A stretch of 64,000 nucleotides of DNA. It comes from Arcicella sp034931005 (GTDB taxonomy: Bacteria > Bacteroidota > Bacteroidia > Cytophagales > Spirosomataceae). The stretch covers positions 1 to 64,000 of the forward strand of contig NZ_JAYGIN010000026.1 in assembly GCF_034931005.1 (NCBI RefSeq). Direction: 5' to 3'. Both the position numbers and the translations under genes were made by a program. Below are positions 25,785 through 34,525 of the stretch, piece by piece (positions within the stretch are counted from its first letter, which is position 1; each line of letters begins with the position of its first letter). The notes under the pieces were generated by a model, which ran no database searches, had not been told where the DNA came from, and worked only from the letters and a program-made list of their open reading frames with translations.

Positions 25785-26139
25785 AGATTTGGCTACATAT
25801 TTTAGGCAGGCAGAAAGATAGTTTACAAGCTGCACGAACGTTAAAAAGGTGCAGTGAATCATTGCCATTACGCTTATTTTTGGATTGTTCGAGGTTTATT
25901 TTTGAGCAAAGATATTTTACGAAAACGCATTCGGGTGTACAAAGTAAATTTGCAGAGTTATTTATTGTCACCAATTTAATCCCGAAAAATACGGTCAATA
26001 CTTAGCTAAATTGTTTAAAGAAAGACAAATCGCTGACTATGAATTGAACGGAGAATTTACAGAAGAAGACATAGACGAATATATCTCAATGGTAGAAGAT
26101 TTTATGGAGTTTATGAGAGAAAATTATTCAAGACTATGA
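25777..26139 (+). pseudogene. HEPN-domain gene, broken by several frameshifts
   Basis: Reading in frame from the ATG at 25777 gives MNEDLATYFRQAER and then a stop at 25819. The HEPN sequence continues in other frames: DSLQAARTL (about 25820), AVNHCHYAYFWIVRGLFLS (from 25851), FTKTHSGVQSKFAELF (around 25920-25960) and HQFNPEKYGQYLAKLF to YSRL and a TGA at 26137. At least four frame changes are needed over 360 bases. The HEPN Rx4-6H-type catalytic motif cannot be made in one polypeptide. Its stop overlaps the next gene's ATG (ATGA), preserving the original operon spacing. Confidence 0.85.
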
Positions 26140-26675
26140 AAATATCATCACTGATTTTATGTATTTGTTGTTTTATCACAACGCTTTCTTTTGCACAAAA
26201 AGCTAAAAAGAAGGTGCATAAAAGAGTGAAAAAAGTAAAGGTTATTGCTAAAACAAAACCTCAGCCTGTGGTTCAAGAAAATACTAAAAGTTCTTCCACA
26301 ACACAAGGTATTTGTGGCACAATTGTTTGGAAATCAGGCAATATGATGCCGTCACCAGATAAAGTCATTCTTCCTCCTAAACCCATCGAACGTGAATTAT
26401 TGGTTTATGAACTTACCAATATTGCTCAAGCAACATTGCAAGATGGGTTTTACAAAGCCATTGCTTCAACGCTCATAAAAACGGTAAAATCTGATAGTCA
26501 AGGAAGATTTTGTGTGGATTTACCCGAAGGAAGTTATTCACTTTTAGTACGTGAAGGAGATAAAGGTTTGTACGCCAATTCGTTTGATGACAAAGGAAAT
26601 ATTTTACCCGTAACAGTAGGAAAAAATAAGGTTTCAATTATTGTTTTTACGGTTGATTATCAGGCAGTTTATTAG
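26136..26675 (+). CDS. Exported protein with prealbumin-like fold
   Basis: A 179-aa protein with a signal peptide (MKISSLILCICCFITTLSFA), a basic Lys-rich linker (KKKVHKRVKKVKV), and a domain reading GICGTIVWKSGNMMP ... KTVKSDSQGRFCVDLPEGSYSLLVREGDKGLYANSFDDKG-type, which resembles a carboxypeptidase regulatory-like (transthyretin) beta-sandwich. Function unknown. The ATG overlaps the end of the HEPN pseudogene. Confidence 0.75.
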   Translation: MKISSLILCICCFITTLSFAQKAKKKVHKRVKKVKVIAKTKPQPVVQENTKSSSTTQGICGTIVWKSGNMMPSPDKVILPPKPIERELLVYELTNIAQATLQDGFYKAIASTLIKTVKSDSQGRFCVDLPEGSYSLLVREGDKGLYANSFDDKGNILPVTVGKNKVSIIVFTVDYQAVY

Positions 26676-26874
26676 TAACACAGACTTCAGTCTGTAAAAT
26701 AATTACATACAGGCTGAATACACTGTTTAATAAGTTATTTCAACTTCCCGAAAGTTCTAAAACTTTCGGGAAGTTCTCCAATCAAACATTTTAGGATGAA
26801 AATTATCCAGATAACTTATTAAACACTGTACTGAAGTCTGTGTTACAAAATTTACAGACTAAAGTCTGTGCTAC
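26675..26874. repeat. Cluster of REP-like palindromes
   Basis: Copies of the ACAGACT/AGTCTGT unit at 26675-26695, a degraded one around 26708-26725, 26830-26846 (inverted) and 26854-26874 (21/21 identical to 12944-12964). They lie between the convergent exported-protein and glnS genes and are split by a MITE-like insertion. Confidence 0.8.
26726..26823. mobile_element. 98-bp MITE-like element with TIRs and target duplication
   Basis: Perfect 13-base terminal inverted repeats, TTTAATAAGTTAT (26726-26738) and ATAACTTATTAAA (26811-26823), flanked by the direct repeat CACTG (26721-26725 and 26824-26828), as left by transposition with a 5-bp duplication. Inside is a 15-base-stem hairpin (26742-26756 with 26761-26775). 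No coding capacity, so a transposase would have to act in trans. The insertion split an older REP cluster. Confidence 0.75.
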
Positions 26875-26878
26875 TAAA

Positions 26879-28540
26879 CTATTTTTTAAAGCTATCTTTC
26901 AAACCTACGGTACGATTAAATACCAAATTTTCAGGCGTTGAGTCGGTATCTAAACAGAAATATCCTTTACGCATAAACTGATAGTTTGTTCCGATTTTAG
27001 CATCTTTCAAACTTGGCTCAATAAAAACTTCAGAAAGTACCGTCAAAGAATCAGGATTAAGGAATTTTTTGAAGTCATCTCCAACTTGTGAAGCATCTTC
27101 TAAAATCAATAATCTGTCATACAAACGAACTTCTGCTTTGTGTGCATGAGGCACTGAAACCCAGTGAATTACACCCTTAACACTTACGCCAGAAGCATCA
27201 CCTCCAGAGCGACTATTTTCGATATAGCTACAATGTAATTCTGTAATATTTCCGAATTCGTCTTTCACAAAATCATCGCATTTGATGATGTATGCTCCCT
27301 TCAAACGAACCATTAATCCTGGTCCTAAACGGAAAAACTTCTTCATCGGTTCTTCCATAAAGTCGTCACGTTCAATATAAATTTCACGACTGAATGGTAC
27401 TAAACGACTGCCAGCTTCAATATTTTCTGGATTATTTTCGATGGATACTTCTTCTGATTGCCCTTCTGGATAGTTAGTAATAATCACTTTCAAAGGGTCA
27501 AGCACCGCCATAACACGAGTAGCAGACTTGTTCAAGTCTTCCCTTACGCAGAAATCTAAAACACTTACGTCAATTAAATTTTCACGCTTCCCAACACCAA
27601 TTTTTTCACAAAAATTACGTACCGAAGCAGGCGTAAAACCACGACGACGTAACCCCGAAATCGTTGGCATTCGTGGGTCGTCCCAACCCGAAACCAAACC
27701 TTCTTGCACTAATTGCAACAATCTACGTTTACTCATGACAGTATTTGTCAAGTTCAAACGAGCAAATTCATATTGTTGAGAAGGGAATATATTGAGTTTT
27801 TCAATAAACCAATCGTATAAAGGACGGTGAACGTCAAACTCTAATGTACAAATTGAATGTGTGATTTCTTCATGAGAATCTGACTGTCCATGAGCAAAGT
27901 CGTACATCGGATAAATGCACCAAGCATCGCCCGTGCGGTGGTGATGAGCGTGTTTGATACGATACATCAATGGGTCACGCATGTGCATATTTGGGTGAGC
28001 CATGTCGATTTTTGCCCGTAATACTTTCGCTCCATCTGGAAATTCTCCTGCACGCATACGAGCAAATAAATCAATATTTTCGGCAATCGGACGATAACGA
28101 TATGGACTATCTTCTCCTGCAAAATTTGGATTTCCTTTTTGTGCTGCAATCATGTCAGCGGGTTGGTCGTCCACATACGCTAAACCTTTTTTGATAAGCT
28201 CTACCGCAAATTGATAAAGCGTTTCAAAATAGTCAGAGGCGTACAGTTCTTGATTATTAGTCCACTCAAAACCCAACCATTTTACGTCCGCTTTGATAGA
28301 TTCTACGTATTCAGTTTCCTCTTTTTCGGGATTGGTATCGTCAAAACGGAGGTTAGTTTGTCCGCCATATTTAGCTGCCAAACCAAAATTCAAACAGATA
28401 GATTTGGCATGACCAATGTGTAAATAACCATTTGGTTCAGGAGGGAAACGAGTAAGGACACGTCCTTCATGTTTGCCAGAGGCTAAATCTTCTTCTACAA
28501 TTTGTTCAAGGAAATTCAGTGATTTTTTTTCTTCTTCCAT
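26879..28540 (-). CDS. glnS: Glutaminyl-tRNA synthetase
   Basis: Class I synthetase charging tRNA-Gln, 553 aa. Motifs: FPPEPNGYLHIGHAKS (HIGH, about 31-46), TNTVMSKRRL (KMSKS variant MSKR), and the C-terminal anticodon-binding beta-barrels (GLMVRLKGAYIIKCDDFVKD). With a GlnRS the cell need not rely wholly on the GatCAB route for Gln-tRNA. The gene ends in the REP cluster. Confidence 0.96.
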   Translation of the reverse strand: MEEEKKSLNFLEQIVEEDLASGKHEGRVLTRFPPEPNGYLHIGHAKSICLNFGLAAKYGGQTNLRFDDTNPEKEETEYVESIKADVKWLGFEWTNNQELYASDYFETLYQFAVELIKKGLAYVDDQPADMIAAQKGNPNFAGEDSPYRYRPIAENIDLFARMRAGEFPDGAKVLRAKIDMAHPNMHMRDPLMYRIKHAHHHRTGDAWCIYPMYDFAHGQSDSHEEITHSICTLEFDVHRPLYDWFIEKLNIFPSQQYEFARLNLTNTVMSKRRLLQLVQEGLVSGWDDPRMPTISGLRRRGFTPASVRNFCEKIGVGKRENLIDVSVLDFCVREDLNKSATRVMAVLDPLKVIITNYPEGQSEEVSIENNPENIEAGSRLVPFSREIYIERDDFMEEPMKKFFRLGPGLMVRLKGAYIIKCDDFVKDEFGNITELHCSYIENSRSGGDASGVSVKGVIHWVSVPHAHKAEVRLYDRLLILEDASQVGDDFKKFLNPDSLTVLSEVFIEPSLKDAKIGTNYQFMRKGYFCLDTDSTPENLVFNRTVGLKDSFKK

Positions 28541-28727
28541 ATTTCAATATTCGATGCGACCGTTGCACGGTTCACATTTCGATGTTTGTTGTAACTCTAT
28601 ATGCTTGATTCGATAAATTTATTTTATAAGGACTACTAAATTACGGAATTTTTGGGGAATGGGCTTTGCTGTGCGAGTGGTTTTATCTTGTTTTTTGATT
28701 TACTTTGTAGAAACAGTTGATGATACA

Positions 28728-30107
28728 ATGAAAGTAAAGGAATTATATATCAAAAAATACCATCAGTTTGAAGATTTCAAATTAGACTTGACTTATCCCC
28801 AAGGACACGAAAAAGCGGGACAACCTTTGGATAAGGTTTGCTTTATTGGACAAAGTGGGACAGGGAAGACGAGTTTGTTGGAGTTCATTCAAAAATTTAT
28901 TAGAGCATTCTTTTTATTTGGATACAATGACGAGCAGCTTTTAGAAGTAAGTCAGGATGAAATTGGTTCACGTATCATCTTTATTACTCCTCATACTGAG
29001 CAGGAAATGTTTTTTAGTGCAACAGAAGAAAAAACTTTTGATGTTATTCTAACTCGAAGTGAAATAGAAACTGACATTAAGTTGAAACGACATAACATTC
29101 AAAAGGTTATCCAAAATTACCTTCCTTCAACAAAAGTGGTTTCCATATATTATCCCGTTAATTTTACGAATAATATACAACCAAATCAGAGTGCCCTAAC
29201 AGAATATCTTATAGATAATATAATAGAACTCAATTTTATAGATTTCGGAAGTTTAGGGTTTGAAATAACTTGGTACAACATAAATCATAAAATTACTGAA
29301 TACCGAGAAACCCAAATCCAGAAAAGTCTTGCTATTTCACAGATTACCAATAAAACAGGCTTCAAATCAGAAGAAATTTTAGAGGCTGCAAAAAAATACC
29401 AAGAGTGGGAACAAAATAATCCTAATCCATTACAAGATTTAGCGGATAAAGTTTTAGACAGAGTTCTGAATAAATTTAACCTAAGAGTAAGAACAAGATT
29501 AGATTTTGAAAGAATTGAAGATGTTAAAACCATTAAGATAGAAACACTTGATGGTCAAGAAGTTCCTTATGATTTTCAGAGTACAGGAACACGTCAAGTT
29601 TTTCTTTCAATGCTCCCACTTTATACCTTAAAACCAAATAGAACGGCGATATTTTTCGACGAACCCGAACGCTCATTATACCCAGACATTCAAAAAGAAA
29701 TCGTTGATATTTATACCTCTTTGACAACGGACTGCCAGTTTTTTTATGCCACACATTCACCCATAATTGCCTCTTCTTTTGAGCCTTGGGAGATTGTGGA
29801 ATTAAAATTTAACCCGAAAACAGGAACAGTCTTTCAAGAACTTTATTACGAAGGAGAACGCCACGTGGATAATTACACGATAAATCCACAGTATTTGCGT
29901 TGGGATGATATTTTGCAAAGAGTTTTTGATTTAGATTCAGAAGGTAATGAAAAACGAGTGAAGGCTTTGATGAAATTGGCAACTTTAGAAAGCAAATTAA
30001 AAAAGAACAATATCACACCCGAAGAAAGAGAGAAGCTTTGGCAAGAATACCTAAAACTATCAAAATTAACAGGCTGGACTACCCGAATAACTAATGAGAA
30101 AAATTGA
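28728..30107 (+). CDS. Septu-like (PtuA-type) AAA/SMC-family ATPase
   Basis: A 459-aa ATPase starting at the ATG at 28728 (MKVKELYIKKYHQFEDFKLDL). Walker A GQSGTGKTS (41-49), a long insert with coiled character, Walker B AIFFDEPERSLYP with D311 and E312, and a switch His in YATHSPIIA (His343): the RecF/SMC-type ABC ATPase layout of PtuA and related defence nucleases. The C-terminal helical part (ILQRVFDLDSEGNEKRVKALM) also fits. The next gene, an HNH-like partner, overlaps it by 14 bases. Septu systems (PtuA plus PtuB) restrict phages; function here is inferred. Confidence 0.8.
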   Translation: MKVKELYIKKYHQFEDFKLDLTYPQGHEKAGQPLDKVCFIGQSGTGKTSLLEFIQKFIRAFFLFGYNDEQLLEVSQDEIGSRIIFITPHTEQEMFFSATEEKTFDVILTRSEIETDIKLKRHNIQKVIQNYLPSTKVVSIYYPVNFTNNIQPNQSALTEYLIDNIIELNFIDFGSLGFEITWYNINHKITEYRETQIQKSLAISQITNKTGFKSEEILEAAKKYQEWEQNNPNPLQDLADKVLDRVLNKFNLRVRTRLDFERIEDVKTIKIETLDGQEVPYDFQSTGTRQVFLSMLPLYTLKPNRTAIFFDEPERSLYPDIQKEIVDIYTSLTTDCQFFYATHSPIIASSFEPWEIVELKFNPKTGTVFQELYYEGERHVDNYTINPQYLRWDDILQRVFDLDSEGNEKRVKALMKLATLESKLKKNNITPEEREKLWQEYLKLSKLTGWTTRITNEKN

Positions 30108-30753
30108 CAAAACCACTATTCTATCTACGGCTTATAAAAATTGGGAAGAATCTTTAAGCGAACATCCCGAATACAATTCTTCTAAAAATAAATTCTACTA
30201 CGATGTTGTGATGAATCTCTTTCATTGCCAACAAGGTTTATGTGCCTATACTGAACAATTACTTTGTATTTCAACGTTTTATGATGGTCAAAATTGGAAA
30301 GATGGTATTTATCAAAAACCTCAAAATTGGTCAGTAAAAGGACAATTGGAACATTTTGATTCTACCCAAAAGAAAACAAAAGGATGGCTTTGGGATAACT
30401 TTTTCATGGCTGATACAGATGTCAATACCAAAATAAAACGCACCAAACCTGTTAACAATATTTTAAAATTTGACCATCCTAATTATAATGAATTTGAGCT
30501 TTTAGAATACGACTCTCAAAGACATATTTTTATTGCCAATACCGATTTAGAGGAGGCTGTTCAAGAGCAAATTAATGAGATGCTATTTACTTTGGGTGTT
30601 AATCATGAGCCTGTAAGAACGGTTCGAGAGGATTATTTAGAGTATAAAATTCGTGCGATATTAAATCTGATAAATACTTGGGAGAATATCAATATCATAC
30701 AGTTTCCAACTGCTTTTGAATTCTGTAAAAGAGAAATTTTAGCTTCATCATAG
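30094..30753 (+). CDS. PtuB-like HNH-family nuclease, atypical zinc site
   Basis: A 219-aa protein that begins 14 bases inside the ATPase gene. It follows the HNH plan of PtuB-like proteins: LCAYTEQ (49-55) where relatives have CxYCE, then QLEHFDST with Glu86-His87 (the catalytic betabetaalpha His), and WDNFFMADTDVNTK where Asn102 and Asn111 match conserved Asn positions but the usual second CxxC is absent. Thus the metal finger appears lost while the likely catalytic His/Asn remain. The rest is helical. Probably the effector nuclease of the pair. Confidence 0.72.
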   Translation: MRKIDKTTILSTAYKNWEESLSEHPEYNSSKNKFYYDVVMNLFHCQQGLCAYTEQLLCISTFYDGQNWKDGIYQKPQNWSVKGQLEHFDSTQKKTKGWLWDNFFMADTDVNTKIKRTKPVNNILKFDHPNYNEFELLEYDSQRHIFIANTDLEEAVQEQINEMLFTLGVNHEPVRTVREDYLEYKIRAILNLINTWENINIIQFPTAFEFCKREILASS

Positions 30754-30987
30754 TTTTCAATATTCTTTATCCCAAAAAAATCATTTATTTTCAAAACCGT
30801 TGAGTGAACGGTATGTTTTTATCTTAGTCTTTTGGTAAATTTGTCAGAGCGACTTTATTCTTCATCACAGCTTCTTAACAATTACTTCTACTCACATTTT
30901 CTGATTTTAGCCCAAAGTATATTAAACAAGATAATTTTACTGAAATCGGTACTAATATATCGGTTAATAAAACGTGTTCAAATATTT

Positions 30988-32859
30988 ATGAAACTAAAAC
31001 TTACCGTTTTTTTCATCACTCTTTTTAGCTTAAATTTTAACATTCACGGACAACAAACGGTCACTTTTGGGCTTGGAAATGTTAAAAATGTAACGGTTTC
31101 GTCTTCCTCTCAAAGCATAGATGGAACTAAAACGTTACAGAGTTCTGGATATTTACCCAATTATAACTCAGCATCTCGGTTTCTTTCACACGCAACTCTT
31201 GGAGCAAAAATGTCTGATATTCAAAGTGTTGCCACTTTAGGAAAAGAGCAATGGATTGACAATCAGCTTAATTTATCAAACTCTTTTAGTATAGAAAACT
31301 ATCTGAGAAGCCTCCACCAATTGATGGTTGATTCAATGCTTCGAGATAATCCTGCGGGTGGATATACGCTCGACAATACAGGTGTACAAAATTGGCACTT
31401 TGATGCGTCTTGGTTTCAAGGAAGTATGACTGCCCCTGATGTATTACGGTGGCGAACAGCCTTAGCACTAAGTGAAATTTTTGTTATTTCACGTGTTTCC
31501 AATCTTGACGGTCAGCCTTATGGTTTAGCCAACTATTATGATATTTTGTTGAATGAGGCTTTTGGAAATTATCGAACCATTTTAGATAAAATTACTTATC
31601 ATCCTGCCATGGGTTCGTATTTGACATTTCTAAATAATCACGCTACAAATACCACCAAACAAATTTATCCCGATGAAAATTATGCTCGTGAAATTATGCA
31701 GCTATTTTCTATTGGCTTGTACAAACTCAATTTGGACGGTTCAGAAATGAAAGATGCCAATAATAAATCTATTCCTACTTATACCAACACCGATATTACT
31801 GCATTGGCAAAAGTTTTTACAGGTTTGGGTTGGGGAGATAGACCATATTTGGGACATTATCAAAAAGACAAATGGAGTTATACCCAACGAATGAAGTTTT
31901 TCCCACTTGATTCCTTAGAATATTATCAAGGTTGGTGGCAACCAAGAATCTACAACGGTCATGAACCTGGCTCTAAAACATTTTTGGGCAGTACCATTCC
32001 TAATCGTCCTGTGGTGCAAGGTGAACAGGATATTCAAGATGCGTTAAATATTATTTTTAATCATCCCAATGTTGGACCTTTCATGGCTCGAAGATTGATA
32101 CAACGTTTGGTTTCTTCTAATCCTTCCCCTGCTTATATTCAACGAGTTGCGACTGTTTTTAATAATAATGGTGCTGGAGTTCGAGGAGATTTGAAGGCGG
32201 TCGTCAGGGCAATTTTATTAGACCAAGAAGCCTGCGATTGTAACGCTGATAGCAACAGTAATTATGCAGGAATGTTACGTGAGCCTTTTGTGCGTTATAT
32301 GAATCTGATGCGTGGCTTGAAACTGACAACACAAGGAGGAGTTTATCGAAATACGATGTATACACTTTATAATAGAATTGAACAAATTCCTTTGTATTCG
32401 CCAACGGTTTTCAACTTTTTTCAACCTGATTATTCTCCCGATGGCGACTTAAAAACTGCCAAAAAATACGCTCCAGAATTTCAATTACTTAATTCTCAAA
32501 CACTTACTGCATACGTAAATGCCTTGAATAGTTGGCTTGTCAATGATGACCCCGTAGAATTTTGGGGGCTTTTTAGTAATGAAACATATAAACCTGACCA
32601 AGACGCAAGGTTTGATTTATTGTCAGATTCAACCTTGGCAGTCAATGAAAAAATCCCGCAATTGTTGGATAAATATAATCTCATATTGGCACACGGAGCT
32701 ATTTCTAAAGAGAATATTGAAATAATCCGAAAAGCCATTATTAGTATGCCATATACTTATGATTACTACGGACGACCTTACTCCGAAGATGTTTATAGAA
32801 GAATTAGAATGGCAATTTTTTTAATAATGATATCTCCTGATTATTTGATAAACAGATAA
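30988..32859 (+). CDS. DUF1800 domain secreted protein
   Basis: A 623-aa exported protein starting at the ATG at 30988 (signal peptide MKLKLTVFFITLFSLNFNIHGQ). DUF1800 signatures: RFLSHATLGAKMSDI, LRWRTALALSEIFVIS, YREIM-type NYAREIMQLFSIGLYKLN, FTGLGW, HEPGSKTFLG and FMARRLIQRLVSSNPSPAYI. The function of DUF1800 is not known; it nearly always pairs with DUF1501, as here. Upstream, TAAATTTG at 30836-30843 fits a -7, implying a leader of about 140 bases that includes the hairpin ACCGTT-gagtg-AACGGT near 30797. Confidence 0.9.
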   Translation: MKLKLTVFFITLFSLNFNIHGQQTVTFGLGNVKNVTVSSSSQSIDGTKTLQSSGYLPNYNSASRFLSHATLGAKMSDIQSVATLGKEQWIDNQLNLSNSFSIENYLRSLHQLMVDSMLRDNPAGGYTLDNTGVQNWHFDASWFQGSMTAPDVLRWRTALALSEIFVISRVSNLDGQPYGLANYYDILLNEAFGNYRTILDKITYHPAMGSYLTFLNNHATNTTKQIYPDENYAREIMQLFSIGLYKLNLDGSEMKDANNKSIPTYTNTDITALAKVFTGLGWGDRPYLGHYQKDKWSYTQRMKFFPLDSLEYYQGWWQPRIYNGHEPGSKTFLGSTIPNRPVVQGEQDIQDALNIIFNHPNVGPFMARRLIQRLVSSNPSPAYIQRVATVFNNNGAGVRGDLKAVVRAILLDQEACDCNADSNSNYAGMLREPFVRYMNLMRGLKLTTQGGVYRNTMYTLYNRIEQIPLYSPTVFNFFQPDYSPDGDLKTAKKYAPEFQLLNSQTLTAYVNALNSWLVNDDPVEFWGLFSNETYKPDQDARFDLLSDSTLAVNEKIPQLLDKYNLILAHGAISKENIEIIRKAIISMPYTYDYYGRPYSEDVYRRIRMAIFLIMISPDYLINR

Positions 32860-32866
32860 TTTTAAT

Positions 32867-32931
32867 GGTGATTTAGTGAGTTGTGAATTAGTGAATATTA
32901 GTTCCAGTAATTCACAACTCACTAAATCACC
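32867..32931. repeat. Perfect heptad-based palindrome between DUF1800 and DUF1501
   Basis: 24-base arms (32867-32890 and 32908-32931) that are exact complements, built of GTGA/TCAC units at 7-8-base spacing. It starts seven bases after one stop codon and ends 17 bases before the next start. In mRNA it would form a very stable hairpin between the two genes. Confidence 0.9.
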
Positions 32932-32948
32932 AAATCACAATTGAATAT

Positions 32949-34478
32949 ATGAACAGACGAAATTTTATAAAACAAACCAGTTGTGCCGCAATGGGAACTA
33001 CCACATTGCTGAGTACCTTAGCCAATTTAACAAGTTTAAATGGAGCTTTAGGTTCTGGTTTGGTAAAATCAGCACCGCCAAGCGACTATAAAGCAATTGT
33101 TTGTATTTTGCTTTCGGGTGGCGTAGATTCTTATAATATGTTAGTACCAACAGGTACAACAAGTGGCGGCGACAATGGCTATAACGAATATAGAGCTGTA
33201 AGAACGGACCTTGCCATTCCCAATGTTGGGGCAAGTGGTGGTTTATTATCACTGAATAATCCACAATGCAGCAGTTTTAGAGGGATTCCATGTTCTTATA
33301 ATTCTTTTGGAGTACACCCAACGATGACGGGAACGAGAACTTTATTCAATAACGGAAATCTTGCCTTTATGGGTAATATTGGCACTTTGGTAGAACCAAT
33401 CGCCAATTATACACAATTTCAAAGTGGTCTAAAAAAATTACCTGTCGGGCTTTATTCACATTCAGACCAGTCGATGCAATGGCAAACCTCTGTACCTCAA
33501 ACTCGTGATGCTTTGGGTTTTGGAGGAAGGCTTGCCGACTTATTAAATGCAGCAAACACTCATCAAGAGGTATCGATGAATATTTCTTTAGCAGGGAAAA
33601 ACATATTCCAACGAGGGCAAAATATTTCAGAATATGCCATCAGTAATGATGTAAATGCCAACAATATAGGATTTGAGAGTGTACCAACTTGGTGGGGAAA
33701 CTCAGGTTTATTGACTCAAACACGAAATAATACCATTGATAGTTTGGTTTCAAAAACATATTCTAATTTGTTACAAAAAACCTATTCTACCACCACTAAA
33801 AACTCAATGGCATCATTCGGAGTTTTTAAAGATGCTTTGCAAAAAGTGCCCACTCTAACCACAACATTTGCGGATAACCAACTGTCAAACGACCTTTCAG
33901 CAATTACCAAAATTATGAGTGTTCGTAATTTCTTAGGAGCTAAAAGGCAAATTTTCTTTATTGATTTTGGCGGTTGGGATATGCACAGTGATTTGATTTC
34001 GGGCTTAGATAGCCGACTTTCAGTAGTCAGTCAAGCACTGAAAAGTTTTTATGATGCAACGGTAGAATTGGGAATTTCTGATAAAGTAACCACTTTCACT
34101 ATTTCGGATTTTGCCAGAACGATTACGTCCAACGGTGGCGGTGCAGACCACGCTTGGGGAGGCAATACGATGGTGATGGGTGGAGCAGTCAATGGGGGCA
34201 AAATTTATGGAGCATATCCCAAAATGGATGTTTTGAGTGCCTCCAATCAGCAAAATGTATCTTTCAGAGGCAATTTTATTCCATCCATTTCAACTGATGA
34301 ATTTTATGCAGAATTAGCCCTTTGGTACGGAATCAGCCCTTATGATTTATGTTATGTTTTGCCAAATCTTGGAAATTTTTATAGTTATTCAGCTAATAAT
34401 TATCCTGTTGGCTTTATGAATTTTAATGGCACAACCATTTCAAATGAAAATTTACCACAAGATTGTTTAACGTATTGA
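32949..34478 (+). CDS. DUF1501 protein with Tat signal
   Basis: A 509-aa exported protein. The start MNRRNFIKQTSCAAMG has the twin-arginine motif RRNFIK. The DUF1501 core resembles sulfatase/phosphatase folds: LLSGGVDSYNMLVP, FGVHPTM, FMGNIGTL, YSHSDQSMQWQTS, FIDFGGWDMHSD, TISDFARTITSNGGGADHAWGG. It likely carries a metal cofactor and leaves the cytoplasm folded. Always found next to DUF1800 proteins; the shared substrate is unknown. Confidence 0.92.
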   Translation: MNRRNFIKQTSCAAMGTTTLLSTLANLTSLNGALGSGLVKSAPPSDYKAIVCILLSGGVDSYNMLVPTGTTSGGDNGYNEYRAVRTDLAIPNVGASGGLLSLNNPQCSSFRGIPCSYNSFGVHPTMTGTRTLFNNGNLAFMGNIGTLVEPIANYTQFQSGLKKLPVGLYSHSDQSMQWQTSVPQTRDALGFGGRLADLLNAANTHQEVSMNISLAGKNIFQRGQNISEYAISNDVNANNIGFESVPTWWGNSGLLTQTRNNTIDSLVSKTYSNLLQKTYSTTTKNSMASFGVFKDALQKVPTLTTTFADNQLSNDLSAITKIMSVRNFLGAKRQIFFIDFGGWDMHSDLISGLDSRLSVVSQALKSFYDATVELGISDKVTTFTISDFARTITSNGGGADHAWGGNTMVMGGAVNGGKIYGAYPKMDVLSASNQQNVSFRGNFIPSISTDEFYAELALWYGISPYDLCYVLPNLGNFYSYSANNYPVGFMNFNGTTISNENLPQDCLTY

Positions 34479-34525
34479 GCTTATTTGTGATTGAGTGAAT
34501 TAGTGATTGAAAATTTATTGAAAAA

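Noticed and set aside
25781..26005. 74-codon frame as an independent gene
   Set aside because: It is one piece of the frameshifted HEPN gene; only parts of it align with the HEPN pattern.
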